From positions 1 to 37,245 of the forward strand of contig CANHDN010000010.1 of NCBI GenBank assembly GCA_947459415.1: a stretch of DNA of 37,245 nt. Direction: 5' to 3'. Source of the DNA: Bacteroidota bacterium. Its GTDB lineage: Bacteria > Bacteroidota > Bacteroidia > UKL13-3. The translations under genes were made by a program, and so were the position numbers. The notes under the pieces were generated by a model. That model searched no databases, had not been told where the DNA came from, and worked only from the letters and a program-made list of their open reading frames with translations. Of the stretch, positions 8,498-15,748 are shown one piece after another. How positions within the stretch are numbered: the first letter of the stretch is position 1; each line of letters starts with the position of its first letter.

Positions 8498-10171
8498 TTA
8501 AAAAGTAAAGGTAAATCCACCAATGATATTAATGCCATAAACCGGGTAATTGATAAACCTATTATAGCGGCCATTTGCTATGTTATTACAGTGAATAAAA
8601 GCTGACAGGTTTTTACTGTATCTGTAGTCTATACTCAGGTTTAAATCTACAAACGGATCTAATTTTTGTGTAACGATGTTTCTTGTTTGATCTGGGTTTT
8701 CTGTAAGAATTGCTCCACTGCGCTCACCCCAATAAAATAGATCTATATTGATGAGAAACTTTTCTCCTATGTTATAACCCAAATTAATTTTACTTTCTAG
8801 TTGCGGCAATGAGAAGGCTTTCGAAATTTTACTGGTAGCATACGAGTGAAATTGAGTATGCATGCCCAACCTTAATTTGTCTCCCATTTGATGCTGGATT
8901 CCAAGAGCTAATGAAGTTCTTTTGGCATTACCTTCATCAAATAATAGCACCTGTGCGGCATTTTTGGCAAGGGTTGTAAAGGTAACTAAGTTTTCTATTG
9001 AGGTTGAAGAACTATTTAAATAAAAGCTAGTTTGGGGGCCAATCTCTCCTTTTACTCCGCCATAAATTTCAATTTTGTGAATGGTGTTTCTCAAGGGTAA
9101 CTCTGTGATAAATGGGTTCAAGCCAATAATGTTTCTGAAGGTGTTTGGGGCTAGGCCGCCAGTTAAACCTGCATACACAATTAATTTTTTAGGCACAATG
9201 GCGTAACCACCTTCTGCTTTTGGAAAGAAGTGGAATTTGCCACCTGCAGAATCGCTACTTATGGTAGAATTAAATCCACCTTGTAGGTAATAATCTGCCC
9301 CAATCATGAATAACTGAGGATTTAAATCAAAGAAAAGACGCTGGTAATTATTTGTAGATCCATCTAATTGGGTGAGCTTATTATTGTTTAATCTAAAGCT
9401 TGTTTGTAATTCAAAAGGAATATTTGCATTTAATTGTGCAATACGCGCTTTAGCTTGAAAATCATTTTCATTAAATGCATTTTCTCTATTAAAATGGTAG
9501 TAGTTTGCCTCAATTTTATAACTTAAATCTTTACTGTCTTTGGCGTGGTTTTGAAAGTTTGTTTTACCGTCAATTAAATGATATGCCAGTTTTGGGTCTG
9601 CAGGTAAACTCAGTTTATCGTTCGGAGATCCATATAGGTTCACTACATTCCTGTGATAATACCATTCTGTTCCTAATGTGCCTTTGCTGCTAAATTTGTT
9701 AACATACCCATGGATGGTATTTTGAGAGAAATTATTATAATTCTGGTCTCCATTTCCAGAGAGGTGTTTTACAAAAACACCTGCCTGATAATCTTTGTTT
9801 CGAACTGTATTCAGGTATACCTCACCCATGGGCATAAAGTAATTTCCAAATCCAGCTTTTACATAATTGCCTTTTAGTTTTGGTAATAACATGGTTCCTA
9901 AACTCAAAGGTTTAATGGTGTATATGGTAGGTTCAACAATATGTGTTTGGCTTGGAACGCGGTAGGTAAATACTGGTTTTACATAAGCAGGTATTTCTGG
10001 ATTTGGATTTACCGGAATTTTGATCGCATCAGATAAAACAGGCTTAAAGTTTTTAATTACGTCTATTTGATTATCCTTAATTAAACTATCATTGCCTTGC
10101 GCCCTTGCTGTAATGGTGATTAACAAAGCTGTTAGCCCCAATAGTATGTGTTGAAAAGTTAAAGTTTTCAT
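8498..10171 (-). CDS. Outer-membrane beta-barrel protein, plug-less TonB-receptor-like
   Basis: A 557-residue outer-membrane protein with a signal peptide (MKTLTFQHILLGLTALLITITARAQG). An in-frame GTG at 10186 would overlap the TPR gene by 11 bases; the ATG at 10171 fits the signal peptide better. After a ~90-residue periplasmic leader containing IDVIKNFKPVLSDAIKI, the rest reads as amphipathic strands with aromatic girdles and ends in GGFTFTF, a typical barrel C-terminal strand. There is no plug domain. From memory of the phylum, a barrel family with the leader pattern KPxxPxxSDAxKI often follows a ~1000-residue TPR protein; this gene fits that pairing. Databases tend to label the family as TonB-dependent receptor, but without a plug a TonB-driven uptake role is doubtful. 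Confidence 0.78.
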   Translation of the reverse strand: MKTLTFQHILLGLTALLITITARAQGNDSLIKDNQIDVIKNFKPVLSDAIKIPVNPNPEIPAYVKPVFTYRVPSQTHIVEPTIYTIKPLSLGTMLLPKLKGNYVKAGFGNYFMPMGEVYLNTVRNKDYQAGVFVKHLSGNGDQNYNNFSQNTIHGYVNKFSSKGTLGTEWYYHRNVVNLYGSPNDKLSLPADPKLAYHLIDGKTNFQNHAKDSKDLSYKIEANYYHFNRENAFNENDFQAKARIAQLNANIPFELQTSFRLNNNKLTQLDGSTNNYQRLFFDLNPQLFMIGADYYLQGGFNSTISSDSAGGKFHFFPKAEGGYAIVPKKLIVYAGLTGGLAPNTFRNIIGLNPFITELPLRNTIHKIEIYGGVKGEIGPQTSFYLNSSSTSIENLVTFTTLAKNAAQVLLFDEGNAKRTSLALGIQHQMGDKLRLGMHTQFHSYATSKISKAFSLPQLESKINLGYNIGEKFLINIDLFYWGERSGAILTENPDQTRNIVTQKLDPFVDLNLSIDYRYSKNLSAFIHCNNIANGRYNRFINYPVYGINIIGGFTFTF

Positions 10172-10175
10172 TCGC

Positions 10176-13100
10176 TTATTTTTCACTTTGTTTAATCCTT
10201 TGTTCGATAAGTTTTTGTGAGCTTGATTTTTGTTCTTGCTCTAATTTTTCAATCTCTATTAATTTAGCCTTGCATTGGTCTATTACCTCTTTCCCATCAT
10301 AGTTTTCTATTAAGCTTTGTAAAGTAGCTTTAGCTTGGAAATAATCTTTTTGTTGGATGTAAGTTTCTGCTAGTAATAAAAAACCTTTAGCCACCCAAAA
10401 TTCAAACGAACTAAATTTATCATTCAGTTCAAAAATGGTTTTTTGAGCTGCTTTGTAATCCTTTTTTTCTGCTTGAACCAACGCCACGTGGTATTTGGCT
10501 TCAGCTCCTAACAAACCTTTATTTTCTTTTAAAACATATTGATAGGATATAAGTGCCGAATCATAATTTTGTTGTGCCATATAGTATCTGCCTATAAACG
10601 CATGCGCTTCTATACTTCCTTCTTTTTGGGCAATGGCAGATCCTAAATATCTAAAACTAGCTTGTGCTGCAGAATCTCTTTTTCCTAAAAATGAACAGGT
10701 TCTCATTTGTCCTAATAGGGCCAGTTGAAGGTTGTCTCTATTGCTGGCAATTCGTTCTAAAGCAGCAAAATAATCGAATGCTTTTTCATAGTTTTTTCTT
10801 AGATTGAGTAATACTGCGCTTTGTCTTGTGCAACGCTCAGAATATTCATTTCTAAGCGCATTGGCAACATATTCATAATGAAGCAATGCATCATCGTATT
10901 TTTTGAGTTTATAATCAGACTCAGCTTTGAAATAGTTTGCTTTTAATATAAAATACCCTCCGGGGAATCGCTGAATATAATTACCAAAACCTTTGGATGC
11001 TTTTTCGTAATTTTCTTTTTGGTACAAGATAAAAGCAGATTCATAACTTAAAGAATCTTGGGTAGATGCAGAGATAACGATATTGGGTAATACCTTAATA
11101 AAGTTTAAGTATTCTTCTCCTTTACCCTGGTTTACAAAAATTGTTTGAACCATTGGCAGAGCCTCTTTTGCTTCCTCGCTACTTGGATAATTGGTTATTA
11201 GCTTTTTAATTTCTTCTAATGCAGGATCATCTTGTTTTAAGTTAAATAAGGCCAAAGCCTTATTTAAAATGGCTTGTCTTAAAAAAACAGATCTAGGGTA
11301 TTTAACGATTAGGTTTTCAAAGGCAATTGCCGCCTCCTGATACTCTTCATTTTTTAAATAATTATCTGCAATTTCAAAAACTGCATCATCTATATAGGTT
11401 GAATGAGCATAGTTTTTTTCTAAGAGTTTAAGGGTACTTACTTTTTCAGCGTTCTTGTTTAAAAGACCTAATATCAATGCTTTTTGAAAAAGGGCATAAT
11501 CTGCACCTTTTAAATCTTTTTGAATCATAAGGTCGTAATAAGTTAAAGAATTGGTATAATTTTTATCTGCAAAATAACAATCAGCCATGCGCAACACCGC
11601 GTCTGTATAAACTTCAATGTTTTGGACAGGAATATCCCTTTTTTCATAGTTAGCAAATGCTTCAACCGCCTTAGCATAATTAGCTAACTTTAAGTAATTG
11701 TATCCAAGGTTATAAAAAGAATGCTTGTAAAATTTACTGCTTCGCACTTCTTTAGTCTCTTGAAAAAGTAAAATATACTCGATGGATTGTTTGTAATTTT
11801 GTTCTTTGTAGGCTAATTCAGAGAGCCAGAAATTAGCAAGCCCACTCATTTTTAAATCATAATTAGCCTCTGCCGCTTTTTTAAAAAATTCTTCAGCATC
11901 TGCGAAATTGTTGTTCAGATATAGTTCTTCTGCCCTATAATAAGTTACCCTTTGTAAGTTTGTTAAATCTGCAGTATTGGGTTTTTTTATCGCACTTAAT
12001 ATTCGAATTGCCTCTTTATAGTTTTTCCCATTTAATAAGATGTTTCCTAAATTACTTCTTGCTTCTTCAGTAAATGGGCCATCGCTATATCTATCTATTA
12101 ATTTTACATACCTATTAGTGGCCTGAGATTGCAAGTTTAGTTCGTCTGATAATTTGGCAGAGAAAAATAGTGAAGCTTCTGCCAACAGGCTATTACTATC
12201 TGCTTGGTAACAATTTTCAAAGGCAGCCCGAGCAGCAGTTTTGTTGCCAGATTCTAAGTAGCAATTTGCCATTTGATATTGAACGTATTTCTGCAGCGTA
12301 TCATTTTTAGTGTCAATTTTTAAAAATTGCTGAATGGCTTTTTCGTAGGCTTGGGTTTGTGCATAAGCCTCTGCTAACATATAATAATCATTGTCGCTTG
12401 GCATAATGGGCGCCGCCTTCATGAATTTTTCTAAATGTGGAATGGCGGCAGCATAATTTTTTAATTGATAGTGAGATTGGCCAATTAAACCTGCTACATC
12501 ATTTGCAATTTCTGGCTTGGTTATACTATCACAAAAATTAATTACATCTTGATATTGTTTTCTTGCAAAATATACCTGAGCTACATATACAGCAGCAAGT
12601 GGGCCAAAAGTTTTGTGATATTTCACCCGATTAAAATGGATGAGCGCCTCATCATAATCATTGTTTTTATAACACACATAACCATAGTAATAATTTGAAG
12701 CATCATAATACTTGCTACTTTCATCTTTGATGGGCTTAAAGGCCTTTTTAGAATCTTCAAATCTTTCAACTTTAAAAAGGGAATAGCCGTATATGAAATA
12801 AAATTCTTTTAAGTCTGTGCCACTTAAATATTTTGTCTGAACCAAATCTAATGAAGCAACGCTTAAGGTATTATTCTTATTTCTGTAATGAAATTTGCCA
12901 ATTTGAAATAATGCCAATTTCGAAGTTGGATTGGCTGGGTATTTTTTTAAAATGCTGCTAAGCCTTGGTAGGGCATCATTATTAAATAATTCCATGGCAC
13001 AAACAGCAGCATAGTATTCGGCATTTATTTTGTTTATTGGGTCTGATCCAATTCTTGCATACCAATCAAAGTGTTTTTGAGCTGCTGCAAATTTCTCTTT

Positions 13101-13295
13101 ATCATACAAAGACAAGCCCTTGTTGTAGAATTTTACCTCATCTGTAAAAATGGCTGTTTGTTGCGCGTGCAGGTTATTTGAGTTTTGAAAAAATAGCAAG
13201 CAAATTGCCAATAACTTTCCTAAAAACTGAAATAAGTTTTGTGTTAATCCTTGCCTACAGAGAGGGTAGATTTTATTTTTATTTTTATTTTGCAT
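10176..13295 (-). CDS. Large exported tetratricopeptide repeat protein
   Basis: A 1039-residue protein with an N-terminal export signal (hydrophobic core LGKLLAICLLFF, likely cleavage after NNLHA near residue 45) and tetratricopeptide repeats through almost the whole remainder. Examples of repeat helices are KFAAAQKHFDWYARI, NYAAAIPHLEKFMKA, NYKEAIRILSAI, EYQEAAIAFENLIVKYP and NYDSALISYQYVL. Such solenoids bind partner proteins; an envelope location is indicated by the signal. The charged C-terminal ~30 residues look like a short coiled coil. It is the first gene of the minus-strand string and is followed 4 bases later by the barrel protein, suggesting the two act together at the outer membrane. 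A specific function cannot be assigned. Confidence 0.85.
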   Translation of the reverse strand: MQNKNKNKIYPLCRQGLTQNLFQFLGKLLAICLLFFQNSNNLHAQQTAIFTDEVKFYNKGLSLYDKEKFAAAQKHFDWYARIGSDPINKINAEYYAAVCAMELFNNDALPRLSSILKKYPANPTSKLALFQIGKFHYRNKNNTLSVASLDLVQTKYLSGTDLKEFYFIYGYSLFKVERFEDSKKAFKPIKDESSKYYDASNYYYGYVCYKNNDYDEALIHFNRVKYHKTFGPLAAVYVAQVYFARKQYQDVINFCDSITKPEIANDVAGLIGQSHYQLKNYAAAIPHLEKFMKAAPIMPSDNDYYMLAEAYAQTQAYEKAIQQFLKIDTKNDTLQKYVQYQMANCYLESGNKTAARAAFENCYQADSNSLLAEASLFFSAKLSDELNLQSQATNRYVKLIDRYSDGPFTEEARSNLGNILLNGKNYKEAIRILSAIKKPNTADLTNLQRVTYYRAEELYLNNNFADAEEFFKKAAEANYDLKMSGLANFWLSELAYKEQNYKQSIEYILLFQETKEVRSSKFYKHSFYNLGYNYLKLANYAKAVEAFANYEKRDIPVQNIEVYTDAVLRMADCYFADKNYTNSLTYYDLMIQKDLKGADYALFQKALILGLLNKNAEKVSTLKLLEKNYAHSTYIDDAVFEIADNYLKNEEYQEAAIAFENLIVKYPRSVFLRQAILNKALALFNLKQDDPALEEIKKLITNYPSSEEAKEALPMVQTIFVNQGKGEEYLNFIKVLPNIVISASTQDSLSYESAFILYQKENYEKASKGFGNYIQRFPGGYFILKANYFKAESDYKLKKYDDALLHYEYVANALRNEYSERCTRQSAVLLNLRKNYEKAFDYFAALERIASNRDNLQLALLGQMRTCSFLGKRDSAAQASFRYLGSAIAQKEGSIEAHAFIGRYYMAQQNYDSALISYQYVLKENKGLLGAEAKYHVALVQAEKKDYKAAQKTIFELNDKFSSFEFWVAKGFLLLAETYIQQKDYFQAKATLQSLIENYDGKEVIDQCKAKLIEIEKLEQEQKSSSQKLIEQRIKQSEK

Positions 13296-13315
13296 GAATC
13301 TGGTACAACTGCTAT

Positions 13316-13323
13316 CAAAATTA
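13316..13323 (-). promoter_or_regulatory. Candidate -7 promoter element of the TPR operon
   Basis: Read on the minus strand this is TAATTTTG, an exact match to the Bacteroidota TAnnTTTG -7 consensus, with 20 bases between it and the TPR start codon. No convincing TTTG appears at the expected -33 distance, so the call relies on the -7 box and its position. Confidence 0.4.
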
Positions 13324-13375
13324 ATGGCTTGTGCTAGCTTATTGCTAAGGCTTTTATCCCCATATTAGCAGCTGC

Positions 13376-13400
13376 CTATTTAGTATGATTAACTAAATAG
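13376..13400. promoter_or_regulatory. 9-bp inverted repeat between divergent TPR and PAP2 genes
   Basis: CTATTTAGT and ACTAAATAG are perfect reverse complements separated by 7 bases (ATGATTA). The element lies in the 159-base divergent region, 81 bases from the TPR start and 55 bases from the PAP2 start. It could be a regulator binding site with half-sites about 1.5 helical turns apart, or an RNA hairpin in a leader. It shares the half-site core CTATTTA with the palindrome at 3962-3973. Confidence 0.35.
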
Positions 13401-13415
13401 ACACTTTGAGATGGC

Positions 13416-13446
13416 TTGGGAAAAGGCTCAAATTGAATTAATATTG
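13416..13446 (+). promoter_or_regulatory. Weak candidate promoter for the PAP2-GT39 operon
   Basis: TTG at 13416-13418 and TAATATTG at 13439-13446 (one mismatch to TAnnTTTG) are separated by 20 bases and end 8 bases before the PAP2 start codon. Spacing fits the phylum consensus, but the -7 box is imperfect. Confidence 0.25.
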
Positions 13447-13454
13447 CGGTATTC

Positions 13455-14090
13455 ATGCAGAAACAAAATTACATTAGATACGCAACAGGCATCAGTTTGT
13501 TAATCCCACTTATTTTAGTGCAGCTTTTTGCTCATCAATTAGACATCGTCTTATGGATCAATAGTCATCATCAGCCTTTATTAGATGCTATTTGTTTGTA
13601 TGGCACATTTTTAGGAGATGGGTGGTTTGTTGTGTCAATTTGTTTGATTTTATTTTTTTTCAATCCTAGAATGGCTTTGGTTTTATTAGTAACCTATTTG
13701 CTTAGTGCTGTCATAACACAATCACTTAAGCATTTTATTTTTCCTCAATATCATCGTCCACTTTGGTATTTAGAAGCAAGTAAACAATTTACCTATTATG
13801 TTGCACCGGGTTCAGAGCTAAGTTATAATTTTAGCTTTCCGAGCGGTCACACTACTTCTGCCTTTGCTTTTTTTGGAACCTTGTATTTTTTTTCAAGTAC
13901 AGTTTTAAATCGTCTGGTTTGGATAGTGTTAGCTTTTTTTACAGGTTTTACAAGAATGTATTTATTGCAACACTTTTTAATTGACACCACAGTAGGTGCT
14001 TTTATTGGATTTAGTACCGCATTTCTTATTTATACTTTTTGGTTTCAAACCGGCAAACTAGATTTTATTTTTAGAAGGCTTAAGGCATGA
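13455..14090 (+). CDS. PAP2-family membrane phosphatase
   Basis: A 211-residue membrane protein with about five or six helices and the three motifs of the type 2 phosphatidic acid phosphatase family: Lys92 to Arg101-Pro102, PSGH at 129-132, and Arg167-x5-His173-x3-Asp177. In this family the PSGH histidine assists and the third-motif histidine forms the phosphoenzyme. The first motif has eight residues between Lys and Arg-Pro rather than the usual six, a small departure. Relatives dephosphorylate undecaprenyl pyrophosphate, phosphatidate or lipid A phosphates at the outer face of the inner membrane. The ATGA overlap with the following GT39-type gene suggests both act on the same lipid or lipid-linked sugar. 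Confidence 0.88.
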   Translation: MQKQNYIRYATGISLLIPLILVQLFAHQLDIVLWINSHHQPLLDAICLYGTFLGDGWFVVSICLILFFFNPRMALVLLVTYLLSAVITQSLKHFIFPQYHRPLWYLEASKQFTYYVAPGSELSYNFSFPSGHTTSAFAFFGTLYFFSSTVLNRLVWIVLAFFTGFTRMYLLQHFLIDTTVGAFIGFSTAFLIYTFWFQTGKLDFIFRRLKA

Positions 14091-15748
14091 GAAAGATTAT
14101 AGATAATTACCCCTATTTAATTTTAGTGATGTGGGCTTGTTTCTTGTTTGTTCCATTTCTGGGAGCAGTCCATTTATTTGATTGGGATGAGGTAAATTTT
14201 GCTGAGTCTGCCCGTGAAATGCTCTTAACTGGAAATTACCAGCAGGTGCAAATTAATTTTAGTGCCTTTACTGAAAAGCCACCTTTGTTTTTTTGGTTAC
14301 AAGCGGCAAGCATGCAAATTTTTGGTATCACAGAGTTTGCTGCTAGGTTTCCTAATGCACTGGTTGGAGTGATTACTTTAGTCTTTATATTTTCTGTGGC
14401 TAAAAGATGGTATAATGAGCGCTTTGCTTGGTTATGGGTATTGCTAACTACAGGTTCATTAACCCCTCATTTATATTTTAAAACAGGTATTATTGATCCT
14501 TTATATAATTTATTTATTATACTATCTTTGTATCAATTGTTTTTGTATAGTTTGAGCCAGAAACCCTCACATGCTTGGCTTCTTGGATTATTTTTGGGTT
14601 TAGCAATTATTACTAAAGGTCCGGTTGCGGTTGTCATTATTTTACTTTGTTTTATGGTATATTGGGCTTTTCAAAAAGCAAAGCTTTTTTTTAAAATACA
14701 ACATTTACTGTATGCTGCTCTGAGTGCCTTTTTGGTAAGTGCCATGTGGTTTGGTATAGAGACCATAGAAAATGGGCCAGGTTTTTTACTTGCCTTTATC
14801 GCTTATCAAGTAGATTTATTTTTGAATCCTGTTGCCGGACATGGCCAACCATTTTGGTATCACCCCTTAGTGCTCTTATTGGGTTGTTTTCCGGCCTCTA
14901 TTATTGCCTTTCCAAATTTATTGGGCAAAATAAGTCCTCAAGAAAAATCACCGCAAGCGCAACTCCTATTCTTTATGCGTTTGGTATTTTGGGTAGTACT
15001 TATTTTGTTCTCTATTGTAGAGACAAAAATTGTACATTATAGTTCCTTATGTTATTTGCCTCTCAGCTTTTTAGCTGCCCATTTTTTGTTTCAATTACAA
15101 AGTAAATCTATTGCTTGGAAAAAGTATCAAACGGTACTATTTATATTGGTCGGCGGGTTACTAGCATTTTTGTTAATTACAATTACTTTCATAGATCAAA
15201 TAAAGCGTTTTCTTATTCCATATATACAGGATGATTTTGCGATTGCGTCTCTGCAAGTAACTGGTGCTTGGCAAGGTTGGGAATTTAGTTTGGGCTTATC
15301 TTTATTACTTGCACTGATTTATGTTTTTGTTCAGTTTTTTAGAGGGAGTATCTACTTAAGTTTGCGAGGCTTTTTATTATTTCACTCTGTATTAATTCCT
15401 TGTTTATTAGCTGCTCTAGCCCCTCGTGTAGAGCAATATAGTCAGGCTCCAGCCATTGAGTTTTTTGAAAGCCTACAAGAGAAAGATGTATATATTGAAA
15501 CATTGGGGTATAAAAGTTATGCTCAATATTTCTATGGAAAAACTAAAGCTCATACTAACGACAGCGCCAAACAGATTGATTGGCTATTGCATGGAGAAAT
15601 AGATAAAGATGTTTATTTTTCTTTGCATGTAAATAACACGAAGGATCATGTACATCCTAATTTAACAAAGATTGGTGCTAAGGGAGGATTTGTATTTTAT
15701 AAGCGATCGGTTCGAGCCAATCGCTTAGAAAGTATAGTTAAACCCTAA
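14087..15748 (+). CDS. GT39-type (ArnT-like) membrane glycosyltransferase
   Basis: A 553-residue protein with about a dozen membrane helices. The first extracytoplasmic loop holds the acidic motif DWDE at residues 32-35 followed by AESAREML, and EKPPLFFWL begins at 63; these are hallmarks of the PMT/ArnT (GT39/GT83) superfamily, which uses polyprenyl-phosphate-linked sugars as donors and modifies lipid A, proteins or other envelope acceptors. The last ~120 residues form a small periplasmic domain. It overlaps the PAP2 gene by 4 bases. Its last 24 bases overlap the convergent TonB-receptor gene. Donor and acceptor are unknown. Confidence 0.85.
   Translation: MRKIIDNYPYLILVMWACFLFVPFLGAVHLFDWDEVNFAESAREMLLTGNYQQVQINFSAFTEKPPLFFWLQAASMQIFGITEFAARFPNALVGVITLVFIFSVAKRWYNERFAWLWVLLTTGSLTPHLYFKTGIIDPLYNLFIILSLYQLFLYSLSQKPSHAWLLGLFLGLAIITKGPVAVVIILLCFMVYWAFQKAKLFFKIQHLLYAALSAFLVSAMWFGIETIENGPGFLLAFIAYQVDLFLNPVAGHGQPFWYHPLVLLLGCFPASIIAFPNLLGKISPQEKSPQAQLLFFMRLVFWVVLILFSIVETKIVHYSSLCYLPLSFLAAHFLFQLQSKSIAWKKYQTVLFILVGGLLAFLLITITFIDQIKRFLIPYIQDDFAIASLQVTGAWQGWEFSLGLSLLLALIYVFVQFFRGSIYLSLRGFLLFHSVLIPCLLAALAPRVEQYSQAPAIEFFESLQEKDVYIETLGYKSYAQYFYGKTKAHTNDSAKQIDWLLHGEIDKDVYFSLHVNNTKDHVHPNLTKIGAKGGFVFYKRSVRANRLESIVKP
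15701..15726. terminator. Hairpin at convergent gene ends, possible bidirectional terminator
   Basis: AAGCGAT (15701-15707) pairs perfectly with ATCGCTT (15720-15726), with GG/CC pairs inside beyond one C-A mismatch and a 6-base loop (TTCGAG). It lies across the 3' ends of the convergent GT39 and TonB-receptor genes, where a terminator serving both would be expected. No T-run follows on either strand, so classic intrinsic termination is not shown. Confidence 0.35.

Noticed and set aside
8498-10171. Barrel protein as a true TonB-dependent receptor
   Set aside because: No plug domain precedes the barrel, only a ~90-residue leader, so active TonB-driven import is unsupported.
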